Source: Anisus vortex (taxonomy: Eukaryota > Mollusca > Gastropoda > Planorbidae). Taken from it: DNA of 64,000 bases. The notes below the pieces were generated by a model. The model had not been told where the DNA came from. It did no database searches and saw nothing but the letters and a program-made list of their open reading frames with translations. Position numbers and translations under genes: made by a program. This document shows positions 22,246-36,029 of the stretch, one piece after another. Within the stretch, counting starts at the first letter, position 1; each line of letters begins with the position of its first letter. The DNA lies in the NCBI GenBank assembly GCA_949126835.1, contig OX421498.1:35929799-35993798 (forward strand). Reading direction: 5' to 3'.

Positions 22246-25200
22246 ATGCCTCCAGTGCTGGGTGGAGCAGACAAATGTCCTCGGTGTAGCAAAAATGTCT
22301 ACTTCGCTGAAGAGGTCCGGGCCCTAGGACGAAAATACCACAAGCAATGTTTAAAATGCAGTAAGTAGCAAATGGCTTATCTTTGTTTCACTTATTCATA
22401 GTTTGAATAAATACAAGAATTCAAGAATAAAACTTTATTGATTTTTATAGCTACATAATTTAACTTTACACTTAAAGCCAGGTTAAAAAATGTAACTATT
22501 AACTATTATTATAATAAATAAGCTTAATTAATGTAATTAATGAACTTATGTAGGTAAGCCTATACTTCTGTTAGGTTATACAGTTATACAACAGGAAAAG
22601 ACTTAGTCTTAATTTAAAAAATATTACTAGCTTTCAAAAAATGCTTTTGTATAACACATATATAATCAATATCATGTGTATGGACAAAGGTTTTGATTAT
22701 ATTTTAAGTTGAAAAAAAAAGTGTGAATTTACTAATCTTAAACTAAAATATAAATATTGTATAATAACAGAAAATATGTTGGAGGGAGCAATATTTGATG
22801 TTAAATGATATATCTCAATTTCTGTGTTGCGCTTGTTATTCTAATAGCTGTTTGTATTCCTGTCAGGTGAGTGTGGGAAGTTCCTTGACAGCACCAACTG
22901 CAACGACCATGACAACGATATTTTCTGCAACACTTGCTACAGGAGGAGCTTTGGACCCAATGCAGCGTCACCTGCTTCCCCAACTGAGATAGAGTAAGGC
23001 TTGGTTCTTTGGGTACAGTATCTGTGGCCAATGACACCAGTGGTATATTTAGGGTTTAACCGTTTGGCCCTTGGAGTCGCAGTGCGTCGTCTCTACTGAT
23101 AGACCCTTGGAGTCGCCGCGCGTCACAGATTACGGGTTGTTTCGCATTTGATCCCGATGCGAGTTTTTAAATGCTTATTAAAGGCCTTTTTTTACTCTGA
23201 CCAAAGAGAGCGATAGTGACGCTATTTTTAGACGTTTGTTTTGTAGTTTTAGCCCGATCGATCGAATATCAGTAAATTTTTGAAAACAACGCATTTTTAG
23301 CGCTAATTCTACGAAAATTTATGGTATTTCGGAAATATTTAGAAAAGCATAGTTAGGCTGATGAAGGAAAGGCTTTATTATTATGATAATGCCAAGATAA
23401 TTGAGTTATTTTAAGCATTGTAGAAGTTTAATAGGCTTTGAATAGTAGAATTTGAGTCCGATAAGCAGGGTTCGTACGGATCATGGAATTTTGGAAAAGT
23501 TTTGGAAAATTGATAGGACCATTTCCAGTATGAAAAAGTTTTGGAAAAATGCAATTTGATAACTAGATCATGGAAAAGTTTTGGAATTTTTAAATTTAGA
23601 TATTTTATTGCCAAATTTCGCTGAACCTGATTTTTTTCCTTTTCCAACACGCGCATCTCTAAATTATAAATACCCGGTACGCTAATTCTGCTTTTCTTGC
23701 AAACCTCCCGTGTGTAAATTACGGGAAGCTCTCTTGTCTCGCTTTTTTTTGTCCGGTGAAGATGGTACCAGCCTATGCTTGCCACTCCTCCCTTTCTCTC
23801 CTTCCCCCACAGTTTGGTGTCTGCTAGACTAGATAAGTTAACAGACCTGTCAATCCACAGTTTGGTGTCTGCTAGACTAGATAAGTTAACAGACCTGTCA
23901 ACCCACAGTTTGGTGTCTGCTAGACTAGATAAGTTAACAGACCTGTCAACCCTTTTGATTTTCTCGGAGTTTTACAGATTTTTACGCCTCATTCTACCCA
24001 TTACAACAAAAACCTTAATTAAAACTCCGATTTTCGGAACATTATAAGTACAAGTTTTATTTAATATTTTTTTAGCCGCTATAAAAACCAAAAATCCATG
24101 ATGCAAGAAGTGGACCGTTTAGATTATTCCATTTTCGTTTTTTTTCTTTTGTACTTCTGTTAACGAAATCGCATCGCCGGCTGATTACTTTCATTTTCAT
24201 GGTTTGTACTTGCACCTTAGGCCTACGCTGATATTTTGATAGCCAAAACGTTTTTGTGTTAAAATGTGGCCGCTAAAGTCCGATTACAACCTATTTATAT
24301 AAAAAAATGTAGCGATTTCAAAAAACGACCCGATATAAAATAAATAACAAAAACAATGAATCACTAGGCCTACCGATGCATTGCCAGCCATAGCGGCACC
24401 ATGCCTTATGATATTAATGACTACCGGCTATCGCATTTGTTAAAATACAATTTTGTGTGACATCAATATCTAGTAGGCCTATTATATTTTCTTGGAAAGC
24501 GTCACATTTTTAGCTCTAGGTCTAGATGTCTACATATCTGTATTATAAACGCTTTTTACTCTTTTACTTTTCCACTGACTATTAAAAAACAAAAATTGAA
24601 TAGTCTATTAGGGCACTAGGACTAGGACTAAAGAAAAAAAATTTGGGTCAAAATAACTACAGAAAATTTTATATATTTTCTAAAAAATGTAGGCCTATAC
24701 TATAGCCTATAGTTATACCATAGCGGCAAAGCAGTGCATAGTGCATAGCCTGTCATGTTGCTCACTATTATCTAGTACTAGGTTAGCTATAGGCCTATGA
24801 CCTTATAAGGATAGGCTATACGTTATAAGGTATAGGCTAAATAGGAAGAGGCCTGTTACTAGCATTTTTAGTAGGTCTATTAGTTACTAGTATCCTACTA
24901 TTTGGGCCTATTACTAGTACTAGGCCTAGGCTATAGAGGCTTTATTACAGTATTTAGCTTTATAATTATTGATATTCTGTAAAGTTAAATACACAGATTG
25001 CTATTAATGAAAACTTTAAACTACCTTATAACAAACAATAGGCCTACTAGTTATTTTCTTTCCAATTGTAAATGCATAACTTGTGCTACATATCAATACA
25101 GTATTATAAAGTTTTCATTATTAATAGTCTGTCACAATCTGATAGATCAATAGATCTGATAGATAGATTAGTCTGCTCTATTCAACTATTGGTGATGAAC

Positions 25201-25565
25201 TCTCTTATTATTTTTCCCTATTTTATTATTAATATTGTTTTTGTTTTTTTTCTACTCTCTTTTGTTTTCTTGTCTAACTTCTTTTTTTTTTTATACTGTA
25301 AACAGTTTTATATCAATACAAGCTAAATTGCCCTGCGTTGCCCGGGTGGGAAAAAAGTACAGGACTGTATAAGGTGCAGATAAAAATTGTATAAAAACTG
25401 GAGAATGGAACCCGGGTCGCCCGATACGTTAACCTCTTAGATAGTGAAGTCACATGTCCCATGTGAAAAATTATTAGACACTATATAGGCCTAGGCCTAG
25501 ATCAGTGACACAAAACTCACGTGTTTTCAAATCGACCAATGGGGATCGGTTTACTTACAAACACT

Positions 25566-25607
<42 letters not shown>

Positions 25608-28600
25608 CATCGGTATATGTCGGGATTTTTACTCAAAAGAGGGTCTTAGAAATTTTGTACATTATCATGGAAAAGTTTTGGAAATGTCATGGAAATTTTG
25701 TAATCCAAAGTTGTGGGAACCCTGGATCATAAGATGATACCCTAGTTCCATGACAAAATATCGGAACCGATCAGCGTAGGCTGAGCTATTTATTTTATTT
25801 TCCTTTTTATTTATTACTTTATTTCCATCTCTACTGGTTTGAATTAAACTTTATATTTTTATATTTTAACTGTGAAGAATTTAAAGCAGTTGCTTTGATA
25901 GTTTTTTTACAGTAAATTTTTTAATATTATTTTTTGTTAGATTTTTTTTCAATATACGGAGTTATGCGACTTGACTCAAGGTTTGGAGGGTAGAAAACTG
26001 TCGACTAATCAAGGGGCAAAGGGTTAATGTTCAAATTGATTAACTCTCAGAAATAATATTGGTTTCATTTTATTTTCATCAGTAAAATTAAATAGGTCTT
26101 TGGTAGGGTAGGTGGCTTTGCTCTTTTTGTATCTTATTTTGTGTAACAGTCAACTGCCGTAGCTACAATGTGCAAGAAAGCGTACGTGGGTGGGCTTATT
26201 AAAAAATTGGACAAATATTTTTTTTTCCCCAACATGGTCAGTCTGGCTGTATGATCTGTACAGTTAGGAATGATTTATGGCCAATACATTAATATATATT
26301 TCTTTTTTTGTTTTTGACACTGACTCAATGCACATGTTTTATTTCTTGGATTTCAGTGCAGTGAAATCACCCCTTGGCTCTGACCTGTGCCAGCGCTGTG
26401 GGAAGACTGTCTACATGGCTGAACGTTGTACAGGTGGTGGAAAGGTAAACTCACAACACTCAGCCATCACTTTTGTTTATTGTCAACAGATCCATCAAGG
26501 GGAGACAAGCTATTTAATACACATTCTATGGTCTATGTATTAGCCTTGTATAAAGTTTGATTTGTTTTGTTAGTATTTTATTGATTTCTAAAACTTCAAC
26601 CCTGTTCTATGCTCTTCTTTTTTTTTGTGTGTACAAATCTAGTACTTTCATAAAAGGTGTTTCCGGTGCAATGCCTGTGGTGTGAGTCTGGACTCCAATA
26701 GACTTTCTGTTAGAGAGGAGGAGATCTATTGCAAGTGTAAGATATTATTACTGGATACCCTTTGGAAAAATTATCTATAAAAAAAAAAGTAAATAGCAAA
26801 CCTCAATGACTTTCCAGCCAGATCTCTCATTATGTTTTGCTGATTAATGTAGACCTCCCTTAACATCTGAGCTTTCTTTTTTTTTTTTTGCAGCTTGCTA
26901 TGGTAAAAATTTTGGGCCTAAAGGATATGGATTTGCTGGTGGTGCCTCTGGATTGTCCATGGATACTGGAAAATTGGATGAAATACCAACCAGGTAGATT
27001 TCAAATTTAATTGTTGTTTTTTTTGTTTAAAATTTACACCAAATGTTATTCAATAAATAAATACTTACATGTTTAAGAATTTCCGCATAATTTTGTATTG
27101 CCTTTCAGCTGATATATACCTGTGTGTAACTTCCCTAATGTGTTGTGTCAGCGATAGCCCCTGCAACAACACTGGGATGTACTTAAATGTCCTACTTCAT
27201 ATATATAGAACTCAGCTTGTAGACATATATATTATATATGGTTGTTTTTAATACACACATAAATAGTTATTAAAACAGTCGTTAACACTTTGTAACATAA
27301 AGCCAATGGTTCAAAGTATCAATTATATACAATCTCTTTATTAACTTTATATAAAAAAAATACAGTCCAACGAACATCATAAAATATGGCGACTCCATTG
27401 TACCTGGATATTACACACTGTCCCTCAATTCTCACACTCTTTTTTCTATCACCTCCTAACTCTCGACCTTCACATGACCTGTGCCCAACAAAACCGGTCA
27501 TGACATTGTCAACAACACAGTCCAAACACCATGACCAGTCACGGTCTGCTGCCCTACTTTAACTGTTGTTACACTAAGCATAAGATTTTTCTCTTTAAAT
27601 TGTAATGAGCTTGTTATGACTATTAAACCTTAGTTAAGGATATTTCAATACAATGTCCTGTACTTTGTTTTAATGGTTAATAAAAGTATCATCTGAGTAT
27701 TTTAATTATCTTTCAAGTCATATCCCATCACTGGCCCAAGCCCACACTGCGCCCTTGATGGGTGACGGGGGACAGGAAGCAGAAGGAGATTGGACGGATG
27801 ACAGGGACAGGTGCAACCGCTGCAGGAAGGTTGTTTATTTTGCAGAGAGGGTCACCGGGATCGGAAAGGTGACACACATTTGATTACTGACCCTTATTTA
27901 ACTCATTCTGTGCCGGGGGGTTTACCGCGTTTGTGCAAGGCCATTTTCAAGCCGCTAGGATTTTTTTAGGGTGCCCTTATTTTTTCATACATTTCTAAAG
28001 GTATTTGTTTAGCAAGATACCTGTATTTCATATCAAATTAAAGGAAATTAAACAGAGAATTCTGAGAATAATAATAAGTAGAAGTTAAAACAATATTATA
28101 ATAATAGTTACCTCTTTATTAGTGATTTTTAGAGATCAATTTTTTTGTTAAAAAAAAAAGGAGCGAAAAAAAATCGATCTTAACAGATTTTTATATGGTA
28201 TGCAAAGCAGATATCCTATTCGGCTTGAAACCACTAAAAGTATATCTATTCCTGATCGGAATGCATTTTGAATTTTGAAAATATCCCATATAGTTACTGA
28301 GTTATACGCATTTTTGTAATATTAGTATCCGTCGGCAAACGTCGATCCTTTATATTTCTATATAGTTTACATAGGCCTAGGCCTAACCACGAATGTCGTA
28401 ATCTTTAATCAGTAAATAAACCGACAGTCCTCACAACCAGATTTAAATGATTTAAAGTTATTATCTGATGAATAGAAATTAATAATTAGCAATAAAAGTA
28501 ATTTTAATAGCAAATTTGACAAGTTCCAAGGCCTAGAAACATTTCGAGTAGGCGTGGCTATGCTTTGTTTACAAAAGTTTAAACAGAAATCGATTAAAAA

Positions 28601-31301
28601 TCGTTAATATTATTTAAAAACCGAAAGCAAACCAAACAGAAAGGAAGCAGCAACAGTTGTCATTCGTTTGATAAAATAAAAAGTCGAATTAATAGGCTAT
28701 AGTAATGAAATAAGCTATGAAAACCAAATCCACGATATATCGTGGATTGGCACGGAAGCGCCGAGTCTAATAACAAATTGGCACGGAAAGAGTTAAAACT
28801 AGAAATTGAAATTTTTGAATTAATTTGTTATGTCAGTTTCCTTCATTTAAAAATTTTTGTTTGTTTCCTTGGCAAGGTGTTTCATAAAATTTGTTTCAAG
28901 TGCATGAACTGTAACAAATTGTTGGACTCTACCACGGTCACCGAACATGCTGGACAAGCTTATTGTAAAGGTACTTCTTCGACATTGCATTGTTACACCT
29001 ATTTCTAATGTGTACGTAAATTTTTTTTTTTTTTGTAAAATCAAATTATATCTGTAATTTCTCATAGATGTGCTAGAAATTTGGCCTTGAGCTTTTGTTA
29101 GTTTATGGAATGATAGCATGTTTGCTTTTTATTTTCAGCCTGCTATGGTAAAAATTTTGGACCTAAAGGCTACGGATTTGCTGGTGGAGCATCAGGGTTG
29201 TCAATGGATACTGGAAAATTGGATGAAATACCAACAAGGTACATTTACTTTTACTTCCTTCAACTGTCCAGTATTTCATATCAACATGAAGTTCTTACAT
29301 TTTTTTAAAAAGTCTTTCAATTTTTCTTTGCATAGTCTATATATATTATAAAAGATCGGCTTAGTTCTGGTCATTATTACGAGGTGACAAGATTACCACT
29401 CACAAATGTGGAGAAATTTTCACTTGCATCAAAATAGTTTTGCACTGTGCAACTAGTGGCGTCCTGTTTGTTAAAATTACAGCTTGAATCAATTCATTTT
29501 GATGTGAACACTTTAATTGACTACCTTCAAGGGCTTTAGCAAATGACTGCCAATTTGTTTGAATTTTTTTTTAAGTAGCATTGTTCGTTCAAAATCTCAC
29601 TTTTAAAAAGCTTTGTAGAAAACAAATTTGGTTTCTTTTGGTGGTTTGTGTTAACTGGACAGAAAGTTGCATTGTTATTTTTTTTTGTTTGTTTTTTTTG
29701 TTGATTTGACTTTTAATGTTTAATTGTGAATGTTTTAGCCTTTTCTAGTTGCACAAGAACGTTTGTTTTGTTGTAATTGACACTTGCTTTTGAATATAAA
29801 CTCTATCTATGGTTTTAAAAGCAATTTACGGCCTAGAGAGAAGACTTTTGAGTTTTTTTTGCCTTGTCAATTTAATGTAAATTTTAGAATCAAGTGATAA
29901 ACACAAAGTTTGACACACATAGAACCAATCAATTAGAATGCCAGTTTGCCAACTTGATGTAAATGTTTAACAGCATTTTGTCAGAATGGTCCACCTGTAT
30001 GTTTGTCCGATCAACCTACCTGACTTACATCCTCCTTACAAAATTACCTATTTCACTTTGCCAGCCACATCCCATCACTAGCACAGGCACACACTGCTCC
30101 ACTGTTGAGTGAAGGGGACAGCCAGGGAGCTGATGACAAGGAGCGGTGCAGCCGCTGCAGCAAGGCCGTCTATTTTGCAGAGAGGGTCACGGGCATCGGC
30201 AAGGTAGGAATCATTAGTTTTCTTTTCTAATGGTCCAGGATTTGAACTTGACACCTGCAAACCAATACGCTGATACTGTACTAGGTCAAGTTTTGATACA
30301 CAAGTAAAAAATAATTGTTAAAAAGAATTATTAAATAATAATTGGACATTCAGTTATCGGTTTCAATTGTGACTATCAGTTTTGTTGGAAGTTAATCTTT
30401 TACCTCAAGTGACCACAATTTAAATGATTTAGATGAAAAGGTTTGCAAAGAATTATGTTGGTTTTGCACAAATCCCAAGTCATTAAAAGCGACTTAGTTT
30501 TAAGGATTTCATTGTAAAACATGTTATCTGATTCAGAATAACATATTATTACATTTGATAAATCTAACTCATTTCTCTCAGCCTATATATATCCCTGTTT
30601 ACTTTAATCTTTGTATCTTTGTTTACGTTAGCGGTGTAGTTACTTTTCAATTTATTTGTGATGCATGTGAAATTAAACAATTATGGGTAATCATTTCTAT
30701 ATATACTTCTTTCTAAACAAAAAACCCCAACTTATTAAGGCTAGGGTGAGCCATACAATGAGGATAGTGATCCACATCTCGGGTTTTAAACAAGTCATAA
30801 TATGTGGCCCTTTGTTTGAAAGATACAATGCGCCAATATTTTTTTTTTCGTCTAAAAAAACAATAATTTAAAATTTTCAGCGGCAGAGTCTGTATTCACC
30901 CACAAAATGGCGTTATTATTTATTATGAATGTAACTTTTATGGTTTTGTTTCTTGCCCCCGAACTGAAAGGTATTCCACAAGATTTGCTTCAAGTGTACA
31001 AACTGCAATAAAAGCCTGGATTCAACAACAGTCACTGAGCATGCTGGCCAGGTGTATTGTAAAGGTGAGAAATTCCATTTAAATTTATTATCTCAATGCT
31101 GCTTATACCTTATCTTATTTCTTAAGTGGGGCGCCACAATATGATAATTTTATACCTAAATATATATATTTGTTTTTATATTCCTGTACTCGTGTACTCA
31201 TGCTGTCCTTGAATTGTCTCCCCTTCTCAGCTTGCTATACCAGAAATTTTGGACCCAAAGGATTCGGCTTTGGCATCTCCATGGTTACAGAACAGGCTTA
31301 A
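22246..31301 (+). CDS. Mlp84B: Muscle LIM protein, four LIM domains (CRP/Mlp84B type)
   Basis: Eleven coding exons with GT/AG borders and consistent phases: 22246-22360, 22867-22993, 26357-26444, 26643-26736, 26894-26993, 27718-27868, 28877-28970, 29139-29238, 30065-30203, 30971-31064 and 31231-31301. They total 1,173 nt, encoding 390 residues. The LIM zinc fingers start at Cys 11, 92, 207 and 318, each with CxxC, HxxC, CxxC and a final CxxC. LIM2 to LIM4 are followed by the CRP-type glycine-rich stretch [15 protein letters not shown] ([10 protein letters not shown] after LIM4); LIM1 is not. Members of this family bind actin and alpha-actinin at muscle Z-discs and enter nuclei; that role is inferred. 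Drosophila Mlp84B has five LIMs, this copy four, and I found no fifth before 36 kb. The start is the first ATG after an acceptor, in context ATAAAATGCC. Exon boundaries were read by eye. Confidence 0.92.
23808..23951. repeat. 48-bp tandem repeat, three copies
   Basis: Three near-identical 48-bp units beginning CACAGTTTGGTGTCTGCTAG, inside the hAT-like element. The related element at 55-57 kb has a single copy, so the triplication is local. Confidence 0.9.
25571..25605. repeat. (TA)n microsatellite
   Basis: An uninterrupted TA run of about 35 bp within the hAT-like element. Confidence 0.95.
27902..28792. mobile_element. TTAA-flanked piggyBac-like MITE in a LIM intron
   Basis: TTAA at 27898-27901 and 28793-28796 flank ends CTCATTCTGTGCC and, inverted, CTCTTTCCGTGCC (11 of 13). 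The size (891 bp), the 13-bp terminus and the TTAA target fit piggyBac-derived non-autonomous elements. A perfect 22-bp palindrome centred on ATATAT lies at 28727-28748. There is no ORF. Confidence 0.65.
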
Positions 31302-32531
31302 AAGGCTTTCTGGACATGTTTCTGTTGTAGTTTTTTCTTGTAAATTTAATTTAAAGATCACCATTTTGTTTTTTTTCTCTAAGAGTACATTTTGTTACAC
31401 AACTTACCAACTGTTCACATTAGCCATTTGTATGAAATATATTTAAGTCTTTCATAAACTGTTATGTACTAATCAGTTAACTGAATTTAAAATGTCCAAA
31501 TATTAAATTCTAAATTGTACAAACCTTTGATTGCTACAGATATTTTTGTGAAAAATTATTGATATTTTTTTAGTCCCAGCAAAGTTAGATCTGCCATTAA
31601 TTTTATTTTCTTTAATTTTGTATTTTTTTTCTGAATTTCTAAATAATGTAAATTGAAAGAGTATTTCAAGTCTTAAATATATTTTTTTTTTTTATTTTCT
31701 GAGGCACTTGTGGGTCGTTTTGATCTCTAGCACTTTTTATTGCCTGTAAGGATGTCATCTTTACATCTATTTGTTTGATAACTTATCAAAATATATATTG
31801 TATGATAGTTGAGAGTTGAAAAGTGATTAACTCCCTAGACTGCCAACACGTTAGAAGCCCGGCCTTAAAAGTTGAAATTTTCTTGTGAGATAGCCGAATG
31901 TTTTCTAATTTTCTGTATGTAACTCTTTTCAAAACATAATGTTTGATGTTGGTGTTACTCCAAATAATATCTGTTGGCCGTGAATTAAAGTAAACGGTGT
32001 TGGCTACTTTATTGTGAAAGGCAAAGGTATATTGGGTAACCTGATAGTTTGTTAACAAATTTTCTAGAAGTTTTTTTTATAATGCATGTCATTTAGAGTT
32101 GATGCAGCAATTTTTTGTCCGTTGTGTAATATCACTACGTTATTTTTAACTGAGGCAAGGGGTAAAAAAAAGCCAATAAATGTTTTATTAGGTAATTATA
32201 GTTTGATCATAGCATTATATTTGTTTGTCTAGTTTTGGGTAATATGCAATACAAATTTACCACCACTGAATCGATTGATCAGTATAAATAGATGTACCTG
32301 AAGACATTTATTCAGAGAGACAAATCCAGTTTTTTTAGGAGTCTCAATTTAAATGGGGTTTTTTTTTGTTTGTTTTTTTGCCTTTTGTCACATTGTCTTA
32401 AATTTACAAAAAATCAAACAACTCCTTTTCAGAAATTAAAATCTACAGGATTTTATGGCATTTAAAGTCATGTTTTTTTTTAATATAGAAAGCTGGTTCA
32501 CAGAAAATATATTTTTTTCTTTGAAGATTAA

Positions 32532-32643
32532 CTCCTTAAGTACAGTGAACGTCACATGGACGTCATAAAAAAATAAAGAAATGTTTAAAATATGCAAAGT
32601 CCGCAAATATTTTTATACTTACAAACCTGCGATAGTTAAAGGG
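32532..32643. mobile_element. Small TTAA-flanked MITE
   Basis: TTAA at 32528-32531 and 32644-32647 flank a 112-bp sequence with ends CTCCTTAAGTA and, inverted, CCCTTTAACTA (8 of 11 match). Confidence 0.4.
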
Positions 32644-33586
32644 TTAAGTAATGTTAAAGTAACTTGTGATAAGCCACGTTATAGTATTACATAATCAGAC
32701 AGTGGTATTATTTCTATTAGCCCTTATATTGTTGTTGTAGCAGGTGAGAATCAACACTAGTGTACAGTTATGCTCACCTACTTTATGTAAAGTGTTACAG
32801 AGTTTAATGTTCTGATAAATTTTTGTTGTAAATGATTGATGGACCAACTTACCAAAGTGTTTCTACTGGTTGATGTAGTGGAGGCTACACTACATGGAGT
32901 CCATAGACCAGTTGAATCGTGGAGATAATTCCACCAGTTGTTTTTGTTTGAGGGAAAAAACACTATAGCCTCTTTGTGTGACCTCTTTGATATATTTAAT
33001 GGCAGTTTATTATTATTATTATCGACCAATGTGTATTAAATGTATATTACACATGATATGCATGACACGATATTGAGCATGTCAACTCTACTATACTGGT
33101 ACAAGGAAATCATAAAATTCTTCTGAGCATTGATACATTTATTTCTTCTTTATCATTGAAGTGCCTCGACAAATGTATACATATTTCATTAGTATTGTCC
33201 TGTGTTTTAAATATGTATAAGAATTATTATGTCATGTTTTGGAAGACAAAAAATTATCTTAGGAATTAATCTCATTTCAACTGTAACATATTTCTATAAC
33301 ATTGCCAGAAAATAATTAATTATATTTTTTGTTGAATTTGTCATTCTCTGAGTCTGTACATTGTTGTTTTTATTCTCCACTTTTCTCTGTAACATCAGCA
33401 TCTATTTTGTTGTTCTATTTCTGTTTTTGTACAAACAAATTATTAAAATTTCTGGGTATTTTTTTATATACTTTGAACAATATCTGCATTTTTTGTTGTT
33501 GTGGTATTTAACACCAATTATTTAAGACACTTTTGATCACATACTTGAGGATAACGCTGACTGTGAAGCATTTAAGGGTCACCAGT

Positions 33587-33835
33587 GTCACGGTGGCCGC
33601 AAAGCAGCGTGTTTGACTGACGTAGCGATTGTCCTGGGTTAAAATCCTGATGAAGGCTATGATTTGTTCTCAGTTCTGAAGGGTGTCCTTGAGTTTACCC
33701 AGCTCTGATGGGTACCCGACTTCAGTTGGGGTAAAGTAAAGTCGGATGGGCATTGTGCTGGCCACACAATCCCAATAGTATGCCATGGCAACAAAAAATG
33801 GTGAGCGCTGCTTCACCAACCCCATGGATCAATTT
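33587..33835 (+). repeat. tRNA-derived SINE, GTAAAGTAAAG / GTGCTGGCCACA type
   Basis: The head resembles a tRNA, with B-box GGGTTAAAATCC in place of GGTTCGAATCC. It is followed by ACCCGACTTCAGTTGGGGTA, AAGTAAAGTCGG, TGTGCTGGCCACACAATCCC and GAGCGCTGCTTCACC. The reverse copy at 52995-53188 has a better B-box. This module resembles SINEs I recall from molluscan genomes. Confidence 0.75.
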
Positions 33836-36029
33836 GGTCAGACGGAATTCTTTACTTAATTAACATTTATTTTAAAAGACTATCGTGTATCTCCGTTATT
33901 CCCCTTACTAAAAAGGATTTTAAAAAAATTCCTCCACTCCTGGACCCATGTGGACCACATGACATATTTAGTGGACCTAGTCAGTAGTTGCCAGTTAACT
34001 GGGAATAAAGATGTTTTGTACCTAAGATTGACTGTATTGTCCTGACCCAATGCTGCACTCAGATGTTATATATAAAGACTAATTCACTAATGTTGTTTTT
34101 ATTTTCATTTATTGATAACTTTTTTTGAAAGATATGTGAATTTAAAAATTATTTTAAAAAAATAAGAATTAAATGAATCACCAAAAATATTACAATCAAA
34201 ATGAGCTTTAACAATTGAAAGCAAATTAATAAGTAGGATTATTTGTTAATCTTTACACTTGTCCAATTGTGTGAATATTAAACATTCCCTTTATTTTGGT
34301 GCTTGTTAACAATGCAAGTTTGTTTTGTTTCCCCATTCGTAAAAAAAAAATGAAAGTTTTACACTTTTTCTTTTGCAGCTTCATTATTTCATTTCTCCAA
34401 CTTTCTCCTGTCAGGTTGTTGATTTATAAACTTGACTAAAAATTCTTTTAGTTTTCAATTTTTTTTTATTTTTCAATTTGTGACACCAGTGTTGTGAATT
34501 TTATCTTTGAACAAATGACAGATAAGTTATTCTCCTGGGTTTTGTCCACTAGTGTCTCAATATTTTAAAACCTAGTTTTGTTTTTTGAGCTACCACTAAA
34601 AATAATTACCCCGGTAAGCAAGTCATTTTTTGTTATTGCACTTATTTTGATTTAAACACTTTATGAGAACCCTGGATTTTTTTGTCTTTTTTTTTTTGCA
34701 TTTTTTTATTTATAAGATCAACAAATATTTAGATATATCTCCATGAATGCTTATATCTTGACTGTTTACATGTCTGTTACAAAGACACTTGTCTCCATAT
34801 TGTTTATATTTGCTAACTGATTGATGGGACCAACTTGTATTATTCCAGACTGTTTATTATGTACACAATGAACATTCTTCTTTTCATTCTTTTGCCTATT
34901 CAACTATAATATTGTTTACAGCATTTGATACTTTTAGATTTCTAACTCCCTCAAAGGGTCCTTTTTTTTTTCTACAGTAAACATGCCTATTTAGAAATAT
35001 TAAGCCCCAATGTGCTGACTGAGCATTTTTTTTTACCTTATACTTATAACTTATAGTAAACTAGTTGAAGCCATTTGCTAATATCAATATTCCAGAGTAG
35101 TTTTTTAATATATTTTTTTCTTTCAATCTTGTACTTTTAAAGTCATGAAGATAGAATTTAAAAGAAATGCGTTATTGTGGCCAAAATCTTTTCATTTATT
35201 TCATTGGTGTGAAGAAGACAATCTTTTATGTTTCTGACTTTGTTCTTGTATAAGACTTAACACATTTTTTTTTAACCTATAAGGTAAAGAAAATTTTCTT
35301 TTAAAAAAAAACTCTTTAATATCAGTACATGATATGTAAGAAGTATATTTAACTCCTCTCAACAACTGTATGCACAAGTAGAAACATAAAACAATTTGTA
35401 TGTTGATTTGTCATTACATTTGATATACTATCATGGGTGTTGGTATTATTGGTTTGGGTAAAAAATATAATACTAATATGTAACAAAGTTATCACTTTCT
35501 TTAAAGTCACATAGACATTATTTTCTTCTTTTTTTTATCAAAAGATCTTTTTCATTTTTTTAATACCATTTGAATATTTAATGTAAACAGATATTATTTT
35601 GTTTACTGATGGCCGGGTACATTTTAGTCTTGACAGCAGAAAATCTCAGGGGTTACTGTACAGAGAATATCAACTATTATTGTTATTCATAATAAAAAAA
35701 AAATTTAGGGCTTAAGACAATCCTAATTTCTGAGTAGTATTTTGGTTTCATGGAGCCAATGATCTAAAACCTTAGTTTTCTCTTACATTAATTTTTTTCT
35801 ACTAATCCCTTGAAAGTCAATTCTTTATTTTGTGTTTTCTTTTGTTTTAAAAACGTGTTGCTTGCTTTTTTTTAAATATTTGTAGCACTAAAACTCTGTA
35901 TTATTTATTTATTGCATGATACAAAGCTTCTTTGTAAACCAGCTTCATTGTTTATTTATAAAAAGCCAGGTGTTGTATTTATTTAGCACATGTATTCCTG
36001 TCATTATCTTTGTGTAGTTATTTTAATGG

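Larger units (their letters stand above)
23466..25724 (+). mobile_element. hAT-like non-autonomous element, CAGGGTTC ends
   Basis: Ends are CAGGGTTCGTACGG and GTGGGAACCCTG. Subterminal regions repeat ATGGAAAAGTTTTGGAA on both sides. The interior shares CACAGTTTGGTGTCTGCTAG and GAAGATGGTA with the element at 55100-57004. Candidate 6-bp flanks GATAAG and GATCAT match at only 4 of 6. No transposase ORF is present. It sits inside a TTAA element in a LIM intron. Confidence 0.65.
23060..26023. mobile_element. piggyBac-like TTAA element, interrupted, in LIM intron 2
   Basis: TTAA at 23056-23059 and at 26024-26027 flank inverted ends CCGTTTGGCCCTTG and, read inverted, CCCTTTGCCCCTTG (12 of 14 match). 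Subterminal CCTTGGAGTCG words recur near both ends. Removing the nested element at 23466-25724 leaves about 705 bp with no ORF, so this was a non-autonomous copy. Confidence 0.7.
31302..36029 (+). other. Probable long 3' UTR of the LIM gene plus intergenic DNA
   Basis: T-rich on the + strand with no credible coding exon. It contains a small TTAA MITE and one SINE. The stretch could be one 4.7-kb 3' UTR ending near 36050, or a shorter UTR using an earlier weak signal. Confidence 0.4.

Noticed and set aside
31786..32058. Possible further TTAA element beginning TTAACTCCCTAGACTGCC
   Set aside because: No matching inverted end with TTAA could be found nearby; the resemblance is one-sided.
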